A stretch of 14,487 bases of DNA from an uncultured Tessaracoccus sp. (GTDB taxonomy: Bacteria > Actinomycetota > Actinomycetes > Propionibacteriales > Propionibacteriaceae), in assembly GCF_947255005.1 (NCBI RefSeq), contig NZ_CAMYFI010000056.1, forward strand, positions 1 through 14,487, given 5' to 3'. Shown here one piece after another: positions 5,326 through 11,881 of this stretch. Every line of letters starts with the position of its first letter. Positions within the stretch are counted from its first letter, which is position 1. A program made the translations under genes and the position numbers. The notes under the pieces were generated by a model. It was not told the origin of the DNA. It saw only the letters and a program-made list of their open reading frames with translations, and searched no databases.

Positions 5326-6966
5326 GTGAGCGAACAACAGATCATCGACGGATACACCTTCGACGTCCCTTCGGCGACGCTTGGCGTCCTCATGCGCGAG
5401 GGTGAACCCGTTAAGGAAGCGCGGATCGGCATCCCGCTGGGCATGTTCAACCGACACGGACTCGTCGCCGGAGCCACCGGCACCGGCAAAACCAAGACAC
5501 TCCAGGTGATGGCGGAAGCCCTCAGCAACGCGGGCGTTCCGGTGTTTGCCGCCGACGTGAAAGGCGACCTCTCCGGCCTCGCCACCCCCGGCGAGGGGAG
5601 CGACAAGTTGTTGGCGCGCGTCGCCCCGCTTGGCCAGGAATGGGAAGCCGCGACGTTCCCCGTCGAACTCTTCGCTCTCGGCGGCGAGGGCAACGGCGTG
5701 CCGCTACGGGCGACGGTAACCGACTTCGGGCCGGTGCTGCTGTCGAAGGTGCTGGGCTTGAACCCGACGCAGGAGTCGTCGCTCGGGCTCGTGTTCCTGC
5801 ACGCTGACAAGGCAGGACTCCCGCTGCTGGACCTCAAAGACCTCATCGAATTGTTGCGCTACCTCACCTCCACCGACGAGGGCAAGGAAGAACTCAAGGC
5901 CATCGGGGGTATCTCGACGGCGACCGCCGGCGTCATCCTGCGCTCGCTCATCACCCTCAATGAACAAGGCGGCGACGTGTTCTTCGGCGAGCCCGAGTTC
6001 GACTCGTCGGAGCTGCTGCGCACCGCCAGTGACGGCCGGGGCGTGATCTCGCTGCTCGAACTGCCGCAGCTAGCGTCGCGCCCGGCGCTGTTTTCCACCT
6101 TCCTCATGTGGCTGCTCGCCGACCTCTTCGAGCACCTCCCCGAGGTTGGCGACGTCGACAAACCGAAGCTCGTGTTCTTCTTCGACGAGGCGCACCTGCT
6201 GTTTCGTGGGGCGTCGAAGGCCTTCCTGGAGTCCATCACGCAGACCGTCCGGCTCATCCGCTCGAAGGGCGTGGGTGTGTTCTTCGTCACGCAGACCCCG
6301 AAGGATCTTCCCGACGATGTGCTCGCCCAGTTGGGTTCGCGCGTGCAGCACCAGCTGCGCGCCCACACGCCGAACGACGCGAAGGCGCTGAAGGCGTCCG
6401 TCGCCACCTATCCCCACTCTGATTACGACCTCGAGCGCCTGCTACAAGAGCTCGGCATCGGTGAGGCCATCGTCACGGTGATGAACGACAAGGGCGCGCC
6501 TACCCCCGTCGCGTGGACGAAGATGTGGGCGCCGATGGCGTCGATGGATCCGACCCCCGACGCTGAGCAGCAGCGCATCGTGCGCGAATCACTGCTGTTC
6601 CCTCGCTACGGGGAGCCCGTCGATAGGGAATCGGCGTACGAGATGCTGACCAAGCGCATGGAACACAGCGCAGCCGCGGCAGAAGCCGAGGCTCAGGCCA
6701 AGGAAGAGGCGGCGAAGGCCGAGGCGGCCGCCGCCGAGCAGGCGAAGATTGAGGCCGAACAGCGCAAGGAGTTTGAGCGCGCCCAGAAGGAATACGAGCG
6801 GCAGCGGCGAGCGGAAGAGAAGCGCCTCGAGCAGCAGCGCGCGCGTGAGGAGCGCGAGGCGGAGCGTCGCCGTCGGGAACGCGAGCGCCGGACGGAACGC
6901 GTCGTGCGGTCAGTTGGTAAAGACCTGGTTCGCGGCATTTTCGGCATCTTGAAGAAACGCCGTTGA
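5326..6966 (+). CDS. HerA-like P-loop ATPase (DUF853/YjgR family)
   Basis: A 546-residue cytoplasmic ATPase of the HerA/FtsK-like group, related to E. coli YjgR; its cellular role is not established. Walker A is GATGTGKT at 49-56, and Walker B is KLVFFFDEAHLL near 281-292 with D287 and E288. A sensor region FFVTQTPKDLPDDV follows, then a late HTPNDAKALKA segment typical of the family. From about residue 446 to 530 the protein becomes a highly charged Ala/Glu/Lys/Arg-rich coiled coil, and it ends with the basic FGILKKRR. GTG5326 is chosen because MSEQQIIDGYTFDVPSA fits the family N-terminus; an in-frame TTG at 5287 overlaps the likely promoter. It is divergent from the ParB-like gene and converges on pfk. 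Neither nurA nor a nuclease partner is nearby. Confidence 0.93.
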   Translation: MSEQQIIDGYTFDVPSATLGVLMREGEPVKEARIGIPLGMFNRHGLVAGATGTGKTKTLQVMAEALSNAGVPVFAADVKGDLSGLATPGEGSDKLLARVAPLGQEWEAATFPVELFALGGEGNGVPLRATVTDFGPVLLSKVLGLNPTQESSLGLVFLHADKAGLPLLDLKDLIELLRYLTSTDEGKEELKAIGGISTATAGVILRSLITLNEQGGDVFFGEPEFDSSELLRTASDGRGVISLLELPQLASRPALFSTFLMWLLADLFEHLPEVGDVDKPKLVFFFDEAHLLFRGASKAFLESITQTVRLIRSKGVGVFFVTQTPKDLPDDVLAQLGSRVQHQLRAHTPNDAKALKASVATYPHSDYDLERLLQELGIGEAIVTVMNDKGAPTPVAWTKMWAPMASMDPTPDAEQQRIVRESLLFPRYGEPVDRESAYEMLTKRMEHSAAAAEAEAQAKEEAAKAEAAAAEQAKIEAEQRKEFERAQKEYERQRRAEEKRLEQQRAREEREAERRRRERERRTERVVRSVGKDLVRGIFGILKKRR

Positions 6967-6976
6967 CGAAGGGCCA

Positions 6977-7026
6977 AGATAGATCAGGTTCGTGGCGGGT
7001 AGACGAGCCACGAACCTGATCTATCT
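6977..7026. terminator. 20-bp perfect hairpin between convergent genes
   Basis: AGATAGATCAGGTTCGTGGC (6977-6996) is exactly complementary to 7007-7026 around a 10-base loop. It lies between the stop codons of the HerA-like gene (6966) and pfk (7036). Position and symmetry suggest a two-way terminator, but neither side has a T run, so an intrinsic mechanism is unproven. It may equally be another member of the long hairpin class seen in the other intergenic regions. Confidence 0.7.
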
Positions 7027-7035
7027 CGACGCTTC

Positions 7036-8157
7036 CTAGTCGCCGAGTTCGGTACCGACCGAGCGCGCGGTGGTGATCCACGGGTGGTCGAGCGGCACGA
7101 GCGCGAGATTCCCGGCAACATCCTCCAGTGGGACGGCCGCTGCACCCTCGCCCTTCGACGCCACCATGATGCCGGTCTCGCCGGCCTCGATGAGGTCAGC
7201 GGCTGCCGCACCAATCACCGAACCGAGCAGGCGATCCGCTGCGACGGGGATCCCCCCGCGCTGCACGTACCCCAGCACGGTCACCCGAGATTCCAAGCCA
7301 GTGCGTGCCTCAATCTCGCGGGCCAAGCGGAACGGGTGCTCGCGGTGCGAATCTTCGATGCGCCGACGGTGTTCCTTCGCCACCGCCTTCGCCTCAGGCG
7401 TCGGGGCCGACTTCACCAACGACTCCGCCGCCTCCAGCTCGGCTGTGGCCTGCGCGTCGCGGGCGCCCTCCGCCACGGCGACCACCGAGAAATTCGTGCC
7501 CTTGCGCTTGCGCTCCTCGATTTTCTCGACGATGGCGTCCAGCCGGTAGGGGATCTCGGGCAGCAAGATCACGTCGGCGCCGCCCGCGATGCCCGCGCCG
7601 AGCGTGAGCCATCCGGCCTTGTGGCCCATGATTTCCGCGATGATGACGCGGTGGTGGGAGTGCGCCGTCGAGTGCAGACGGTCGACCGCCTCCGTCGCAA
7701 TCTCGAGCGCGGTGGCGAACCCGAACGTGTTGTCAGTGTGGGCGATGTCTTTGTCGATCGTCTTCGGCAGGTGCACGACGGGGATGCCGGCCTCGTGCAG
7801 ACGCAGCGCGTTCTTCGCGGTGCCGCCGCCACCCAGCAGCGCGAGGCAGTCGAGCTTGTTGCGCTCCACCACGTCGGCGATGTCGGGAATCACGTCGCGT
7901 GGTTCGCCGTCGACCATCATTTTGTGCACTTTGTCGCGGCTGGTGCCGAGGATGGTACCGCCGAGAGTGAGGATGCCGGAGAGCGAATTGCGGTCGAGCT
8001 CGGTCCAGGTGTCCTCCGCCAGCCCGCGAATGCCACCGCGAAACCCAATCAGCTCCATGCCGTACCGTCCAGTTGCGGCCTTGCCTAGCCCCCGGATCGC
8101 TGCGTTCAACCCTGGCGCATCTCCGCCTGCTGTCAAGATTCCGATTCGCTTGGCCAT
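7036..8157 (-). CDS. pfkA: 6-phosphofructokinase, phosphoryl donor uncertain
   Basis: The 373-residue enzyme phosphorylates fructose 6-phosphate to fructose 1,6-bisphosphate in glycolysis. It has the N-terminal TAGGDAPGLNA (9-19), GGGGT (109-113), PKTIDKD (131-137) with the catalytic aspartate D135, MGHKAGW (177-183), and late GYVQRGG. Compared with E. coli, which has GGDGS and PGTIDND, the metal-binding Asp103 equivalent is Gly111, the Gly104 equivalent is still Gly112, and the Gly124 equivalent is Lys132. Gly at the second site suggests ATP, whereas Lys at the third is shared by PPi enzymes and by some actinobacterial ATP enzymes. The donor therefore cannot be assigned. ATG8157 has GGAAGG six bases upstream. 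It is divergent from the flavodoxin gene. Confidence 0.94.
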   Translation of the reverse strand: MAKRIGILTAGGDAPGLNAAIRGLGKAATGRYGMELIGFRGGIRGLAEDTWTELDRNSLSGILTLGGTILGTSRDKVHKMMVDGEPRDVIPDIADVVERNKLDCLALLGGGGTAKNALRLHEAGIPVVHLPKTIDKDIAHTDNTFGFATALEIATEAVDRLHSTAHSHHRVIIAEIMGHKAGWLTLGAGIAGGADVILLPEIPYRLDAIVEKIEERKRKGTNFSVVAVAEGARDAQATAELEAAESLVKSAPTPEAKAVAKEHRRRIEDSHREHPFRLAREIEARTGLESRVTVLGYVQRGGIPVAADRLLGSVIGAAAADLIEAGETGIMVASKGEGAAAVPLEDVAGNLALVPLDHPWITTARSVGTELGD

Positions 8158-8239
8158 GAGGTGCCTTCCTGTAGGTGTTCTAGACGATACCGTTCACCGT
8201 GGCGCTTGGGGCAACGTAGGGCCAGGTCGGCCCAGATAA

Positions 8240-8251
8240 TAGGCTGGAGCC
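8240..8251 (+). promoter_or_regulatory. -10 box of a leaderless promoter
   Basis: TAGGCT (8240-8245) ends exactly six bases before ATG8252. A transcript starting at the usual distance would begin at the start codon, and the GGAG at 8246-8249 is too close to act as a ribosome-binding site. The same string, TAGGCTGGNGCCATG, recurs at 14449-14463. Confidence 0.65.
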
Positions 8252-8758
8252 ATGAGTCGGATTCTCGTCGTGTACAGCACCCGCGCAGGGACGACGGCGC
8301 ACGTCGCCACCCTTCTTTCGAAGGGGTTACGGGCGCATGGCCACGAGGTCACCGTCGCATCTGCATCCACCGACCCGACGCCAGATGGGTTCGACTACTT
8401 TGTGGTGGGCAGCAGCATCATCGCCAACTTGTGGAATGCCGAGGCCATCGCGTGGTTGCAGCAGCACCGAGCGACGATTGCCGGGCGCACCGCCTTGTTT
8501 AACGTTTGCCTCACCGCCGCAAGCCCGGAGCACAGAGAGGAAGCCCTGGCGCTCAACACCAAGGCGGCGGGCATTGTGGAGCCTGTGGCGATGGAGACCT
8601 TCGCCGGGCGTTACGAGCCCCAGAAGGTGTCCTGGTGGCGGCGCCTGTTGATGCGGGCCATCCAGCAGCCCCCGCAAGATCATCTCGATCCCGCCGCGAT
8701 CACGCGCTGGACAGCAACGCTTTCCGACATCTTCGACAACACTTCCGAGGAGCCCTAG
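8252..8758 (+). CDS. Flavodoxin-domain protein, HemG-like
   Basis: A 168-residue cytoplasmic FMN-binding protein. The phosphate-binding loop is STRAGTT at 9-15 after VVY. A second FMN loop, VVGSSI (51-56), and the central strand ALFNVCLTA (81-89) follow. The segment ETFAGRYEPQKVSWWRRLLMRAI resembles the long insertion of HemG-type, menaquinone-dependent protoporphyrinogen dehydrogenases. No haem-biosynthesis gene is nearby, so that activity is only a possibility; a general flavodoxin-like redox partner is the alternative. It appears to be expressed from a leaderless promoter, and its stop lies two bases before the phosphatase start, so the two genes are surely one transcript. Confidence 0.87.
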   Translation: MSRILVVYSTRAGTTAHVATLLSKGLRAHGHEVTVASASTDPTPDGFDYFVVGSSIIANLWNAEAIAWLQQHRATIAGRTALFNVCLTAASPEHREEALALNTKAAGIVEPVAMETFAGRYEPQKVSWWRRLLMRAIQQPPQDHLDPAAITRWTATLSDIFDNTSEEP

Positions 8759-8760
8759 CC

Positions 8761-9210
8761 ATGCACATCATGTTCGTCTGCCACGGCAATATCTGCCGCT
8801 CTCCGATGGGGGAGCGCGTCGCGCGCCGGCTCGTCGACGAGCGGGGCGTGGACATGCGCGTCACGTCGACGGGCATCAGCGCCGAAGAGTTTGGTAACCC
8901 CATGGATTCCCGCGCTCGCAAGGTGCTTCGTGACAATGGTTACGACGGTGACGGCCATGTTGCGCGCCAGCTGACGCAGCAGGAGGTGGACGAGGTGGAC
9001 GTGTTCGTCGCGGCAGAGCGTCGGCACGCGCAGCGCATCATCGCGCTGGGGGCCGACCCGGCCAGCGTGCATCTGGTGTCCGACTTCGATCCGGAAGGTG
9101 AGCCGGGCGACCCGCTGCCTGATCCCTGGTACGGCGGCATGGAGGACTTTGAGGAGACCCTCGCCGTGCTGGAGCGCGCGGTCCCCGCGCTGCTCGATTC
9201 GTTGGTCTGA
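8761..9210 (+). CDS. Low-molecular-weight protein tyrosine phosphatase
   Basis: A 149-residue cytoplasmic phosphatase of the arsenate-reductase-like fold. The P-loop CHGNICRS carries nucleophile C7 and R13 (CX5R), and the general acid is D121 in DPWYGG. Length and motif order match the family. The ATG is two bases after the flavodoxin stop; the same frame stays open upstream through that gene but has no coding meaning there. Arsenate reductase is unlikely because the DPWYG loop and C-terminal helix match tyrosine phosphatases. Its substrate is unknown; a redox link with the flavodoxin is speculative. A REP-like palindrome begins 21 bases after its stop. Confidence 0.95.
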   Translation: MHIMFVCHGNICRSPMGERVARRLVDERGVDMRVTSTGISAEEFGNPMDSRARKVLRDNGYDGDGHVARQLTQQEVDEVDVFVAAERRHAQRIIALGADPASVHLVSDFDPEGEPGDPLPDPWYGGMEDFEETLAVLERAVPALLDSLV

Positions 9211-9231
9211 CGTCCGGCGTATCTCCTCCCT

Positions 9232-9272
9232 GGTGATTGAGTAGCGCCCGTAGGGCGCGTATCGAAATCACC
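9232..9272 (+). repeat. REP-like GTAG palindrome, copy 6
   Basis: GGTGATTGA, GTAG, stem CGCCC, loop GTA, stem GGGCG, CGTATCGA and AATCACC. The outer arms GGTGATT and AATCACC pair over seven bases, the longest outer arm in the window. Confidence 0.9.
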
Positions 9273-9330
9273 CCCGCAACAGTTTCGGGAACCGAGCTCC
9301 GCTCGCCCCTCAGCCACTGAGCCCAAGGGC

Positions 9331-9415
9331 AAGCTAACCCAATATCCACACGCGTTTGCTGATATCGGGGTTGTTGGGCTGTTTCGAGAAACGCGTGTGG
9401 ATATTGGGTTAGCTT
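9331..9415. repeat. 27-bp perfect inverted repeat
   Basis: Positions 9331-9357 (beginning AAGCTAACCC and ending ACGCGTTT) are exactly complementary to 9389-9415, around a 31-base interior. The stem is perfect over all 27 pairs. It has no T tract and no sequence relation to the REP-like family or to the hairpins at 3995, 4134 and 6977. No transposase is linked to it. Confidence 0.92.
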
Positions 9416-9428
9416 CGGTGGGAGAGTC

Positions 9429-9466
9429 CGGTTTCGACTCGGCCCTGCGGGTCGAATCAGCCATCG
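9429..9466 (-). repeat. REP-like palindrome, decayed copy
   Basis: CGGTTTCGA, then CTCGGCCC-TGC-GGGTCGA and CAGCCATCG resemble a reversed copy with a damaged GTAG foot. The TGC loop, GCA in the forward sense, and flanking G/C pairs remain. Confidence 0.5.
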
Positions 9467-9523
9467 ACAAGAGCTCCTCCCCTCCCGGCTGCCGTATCAG
9501 AAGCTCCAGCAGAAAAACCTCAT

Positions 9524-9586
9524 AATCCGTACGCAGTTTGACCAACCCCCCTAGATCAGGCCCTTCATCTCATCTGGGTACGGATT
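9524..9586. repeat. 9-bp inverted repeat, spaced arms
   Basis: AATCCGTAC (9524-9532) pairs with GTACGGATT (9578-9586) across 45 bases. It could be a decayed relative of the longer hairpins. A chance origin is possible at this length and spacing. Confidence 0.45.
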
Positions 9587-9603
9587 TTGAAGTTTGGTGG
9601 CCG

Positions 9604-9638
9604 GGTTTCGATACCCGCCCTGCGGGCGCTACTGAACC
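9604..9638 (-). repeat. REP-like GTAG palindrome, copy 7 (reversed)
   Basis: On the minus strand: GGTTCA, GTAG, stem CGCCC, loop GCA, stem GGGCG, GGTATCGA and AACC. This is the first of three same-direction copies set 49 bases apart. Confidence 0.88.
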
Positions 9639-9652
9639 ATCTGGGCAGGATC

Positions 9653-9687
9653 GGTTTCGATACGCTCGCTTCGCGGGCTACTCAACC
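9653..9687 (-). repeat. REP-like GTAG palindrome, copy 8 (reversed)
   Basis: On the minus strand: GGTTGA, GTAG, inner arms CCCGC and GCGAG around loop GAA, CGTATCGA and AACC. One inner pair is C opposite A; the other inner pairs hold. Confidence 0.86.
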
Positions 9688-9701
9688 ATCGGGCTCGATG
9701 G

Positions 9702-9736
9702 GGTTTCGATACGCCGCCTGCGGCGGCTACTCAACC
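9702..9736 (-). repeat. REP-like GTAG palindrome, copy 9 (reversed)
   Basis: On the minus strand: GGTTGA, GTAG, stem CCGCC, loop GCA, stem GGCGG, CGTATCGA and AACC. It is exactly 49 bases from the preceding copy, start to start. Confidence 0.9.
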
Positions 9737-9763
9737 ACCGGGTGGCCGGTCGCGTTGTCTGGT

Positions 9764-9798
9764 CGTCGAGTAGGCGGCGTAGCCGCGGTATCGAGACG
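9764..9798 (+). repeat. REP-like GTAG palindrome, copy 10
   Basis: CGTCGA, GTAG, then GCGGC, loop GTA, GCCGC, GGTATCGA and GACG. The outer arm is CGTC with GACG, a fully compensated change from GGTT with AACC. It is inverted relative to the copies on either side. Confidence 0.87.
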
Positions 9799-9806
9799 CC
9801 TCGCCG

Positions 9807-9841
9807 GGTTTCGATACGCGTCCTTCGGACGCTACTCAACC
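9807..9841 (-). repeat. REP-like GTAG palindrome, copy 11 (reversed)
   Basis: On the minus strand: GGTTGA, GTAG, stem CGTCC, loop GAA, stem GGACG, CGTATCGA and AACC. The inner stem carries a compensated T-A pair not seen in other copies. Confidence 0.9.
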
Positions 9842-9854
9842 ATCGGGGGGGGGC

Positions 9855-9874
9855 GACGGCGGCTGCTCAACCAC
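9855..9874 (-). repeat. REP-like end fragment
   Basis: ggcggctgctcaaccacc matches only the GTAG-side half of a reversed copy, with GTAG altered to GCAG on the minus strand. It ends about 12 bases beyond the stop of the penicillin-binding protein gene. Confidence 0.6.
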
Positions 9875-9885
9875 CGGGATCGGCA

Positions 9886-11790
9886 TCAGGAGAGCACTTT
9901 CTTCACCAGCGGGCCCGCCACGGAGCCGCCCGAGCTGCCTTCCTCGACGAAAGCCGCGACGGCGTACTTATCGTTGTAGGCGATCATCCAGGCGTGCGTC
10001 TTCAACGCATCGCGCTTGCCGAACTCGGCGGTGCCCGACTTCGCACCCTGAGCCACGCCCTTCAATGTGGTGCCGGTACCGTAATCGACGGTGGCTGCCA
10101 TCATCTTCCGCAGCTCTGCGGCCTCCGCGCCGGTGAGGGGTTTCGCCGTCGACTTCGCCTTGTGCCCTTCGACGAGCCAAGGAATCACCGTCTCGCCCTT
10201 CGCCACCGACGCCGCCACCGCGGCCATGCCGAGCGGCGACATCGTCACCTGCCCCTGCCCGATCATCGACGCGGCCCGCTCAACGTTGGCCTTGGGCTCG
10301 ACGGTGCCGAAGTACGAGCGGAACCCTGCGTCGTAGTCCACCCCCACCCCGAGCGAAGCGGCGGCATCGTGTAGCTCGGCGTTGGTCACCTTGCTCGACG
10401 CCTTCGTGAACGCGGTGTTGCACGAGTACGCCACGGCGTCGGCCAGCGTGATCTTCCCGGTGTGTGCATAGCCGGGATAGTTATGGAATACGTGGCTGCT
10501 CATGGCGTGCGTCGCCGGACATTCGACGGTGGAGCCCGCCGTGCTTCCCTTACGCACCAGCGCGAGGGCTGAAGCGATCTTGAACGTGGAGCCAGGCGCG
10601 TACTTGCCGAAGGTGGCGTAGGGGAAGTCGCCCGCGTCCTTCGAGTTCGCTGCCGCTGCGACGCCGCCGGTGGCCACGTCGATGACGACGATCGACGCCA
10701 CCCCGGATTGGTTGCTCAGCGCGTCCTCGGCTTTCTGCTGCACGTCCCGATCAAGCGAGAGCTTGATCGGCGCACCCACCGACTGCTCCTGGCTGAACAC
10801 CACGATTGGGTCCAGCTTCTCCGTCGCATCCTTGCGCTGCACGAACTCGACGCGCACCCCAGGCACGCCGCCGAGCTGATCGTTGTACCGCGACTGCAAC
10901 CCGCTCAGCCCGACCACGTCGTTCGGCGAGAGTTTCCCGTCGGACTTCTCAACCATCTCGGCAGTGGGCTTCCCGACGGTACCCAGCAGGCTGGCTGCGA
11001 ACCCGCCGGAGGGGCCCTGCGTCGATTTGATTTCGCGCACGTGCAGCCCAGGCACGTCGTTCACCTCGGCGGGGATGTCTTGCTGCTTGAGTGTTGCCGC
11101 CACCACAAATTGCTTGTCACCGCCCGCCATCAACTTCTTCTCGTATGCGGCGGCGTCGATGCGCAGAAGGCCTGCGAGGTGACGCGCAGCCTCCTGCCAC
11201 ACGCCCTTGTCGGCACTTGATTTGTCGATGCCGACCTCGAACAGCGAGATCTCTTCGGCGAGCGCCACCCCGTCCTTGTCGTTGATGGGGGCACGCTCTG
11301 GGCGATCCACGATACGGCGCATCCGGTTGCTGGAAGTGAGCCGCGAATGAATGATCGACGGCGACCACTCCAGCCGCCACTGGTCGTTCACCCACTTCAT
11401 GGTGGCCTCGGAGCTGTAGGTCCACGGGTGCACACCGACGTTGAGGCTGAACTGCAGCGGGATGATCGCCGCGCGCTCGTCGGCCTTGTACCCGACCTTG
11501 CCCACCTTTACCTTCGGCTTGATGCCGTCCATCCCGGCGAAGATCGTCGCCAGCTCATCTTGCGCGCTCTGCCCGGTCGACTGCATCGGCACCTTCGAGA
11601 TGTCCAACGCCTCGAGTGCCTTGGCGAACGCCGCAGCGGCATCGTCGGCGGAGGACGCCCCTTCCGGAGGTTCGGCCTGGGCTCCCGAAGGCAGTGGGGC
11701 CGACGGTGTCTCGTTGCCGCCTGACCCACTCGAGCAACCGGCCAGCAGCAATAGCGCGACGAGCCCCGTCGCCATCCAACGTCGAATCAC
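9886..11790 (-). CDS. Lipoprotein penicillin-binding protein, MecA-like N-terminus
   Basis: A 634-residue cell-wall transpeptidase attached to the outer face of the membrane. Numbered from GTG11790, a signal peptide ends in the lipobox LLAGC with C19 as the lipidated residue. An NTF2/MecA_N-like region lies at about 45-150, a PBP dimerisation-like region at about 165-325, and the transpeptidase domain at about 330-634. Its active-site motifs are S401-T-F-K404, S456-C-N458 and K584-S-G-T587. GTG11790 is chosen because GGAGGT lies five bases upstream; the frame is open to 11823. Class B PBPs of this architecture include the low-affinity PBP2a type, so reduced beta-lactam affinity is conceivable but not shown. 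It is divergent from the terC-like gene. Confidence 0.93.
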   Translation of the reverse strand: MIRRWMATGLVALLLLAGCSSGSGGNETPSAPLPSGAQAEPPEGASSADDAAAAFAKALEALDISKVPMQSTGQSAQDELATIFAGMDGIKPKVKVGKVGYKADERAAIIPLQFSLNVGVHPWTYSSEATMKWVNDQWRLEWSPSIIHSRLTSSNRMRRIVDRPERAPINDKDGVALAEEISLFEVGIDKSSADKGVWQEAARHLAGLLRIDAAAYEKKLMAGGDKQFVVAATLKQQDIPAEVNDVPGLHVREIKSTQGPSGGFAASLLGTVGKPTAEMVEKSDGKLSPNDVVGLSGLQSRYNDQLGGVPGVRVEFVQRKDATEKLDPIVVFSQEQSVGAPIKLSLDRDVQQKAEDALSNQSGVASIVVIDVATGGVAAAANSKDAGDFPYATFGKYAPGSTFKIASALALVRKGSTAGSTVECPATHAMSSHVFHNYPGYAHTGKITLADAVAYSCNTAFTKASSKVTNAELHDAAASLGVGVDYDAGFRSYFGTVEPKANVERAASMIGQGQVTMSPLGMAAVAASVAKGETVIPWLVEGHKAKSTAKPLTGAEAAELRKMMAATVDYGTGTTLKGVAQGAKSGTAEFGKRDALKTHAWMIAYNDKYAVAAFVEEGSSGGSVAGPLVKKVLS

Positions 11791-11845
11791 GATGACCTCC
11801 AGCACCCAGAATAGGGCAGCCATCCGGTCACTCGTTGGGGTGAGC

Positions 11846-11881
11846 TACCCTGGATGGGGTTCGCCCAGGGCCGACGCCCTG
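11846..11881 (+). promoter_or_regulatory. Candidate -10 box and leader hairpin before the TerC gene
   Basis: TACCCT (11846-11851) could be a -10 box, giving a leader of about 65 bases before the TTG start. The leader contains CAGGGC-cgac-GCCCTG (11866-11881), and an overlapping GGG-ttcg-CCC just upstream could compete with it. The ribosome-binding site AGAGGAAG lies at 11904-11911. TerC-family genes are often controlled by the manganese riboswitch yybP-ykoY, but I cannot recognise its conserved core here. Confidence 0.3.

Larger units (their letters stand above)
9211..9885. other. Repeat-filled intergenic region between convergent genes
   Basis: About 675 bases between the phosphatase stop and the penicillin-binding protein stop contain no credible gene. 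Open frames here read through the palindromes. The region holds six intact REP-like copies, two damaged ones, one 27-bp perfect inverted repeat and a weaker 9-bp inverted repeat, plus a run of nine G at 9845-9853. Confidence 0.85.

Noticed and set aside
7084..8088. A 334-codon open frame antisense to pfk
   Set aside because: It mirrors the codon structure of pfk, has no family features and is a usual high-GC shadow. The same holds for the long antisense frames at 861-1484 and 13228-14235.
8506..8760. N-terminal extension of the phosphatase into the flavodoxin gene
   Set aside because: The P-loop of this family lies within the first ten residues, as it does from ATG8761; the upstream frame only overlaps the flavodoxin coding sequence.
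9604..9841. Regularly spaced 35-nt repeats as a CRISPR array
   Set aside because: Copies occur in both directions, the gaps between the same-direction copies are only about 14 bases, stems differ between copies, and no cas gene is near. They are palindromic REP-like elements.
9538..10374. A 278-codon plus-strand frame across the repeat cluster
   Set aside because: Its first part translates the palindromes and its second part is antisense to the penicillin-binding protein gene; no protein family is recognisable.
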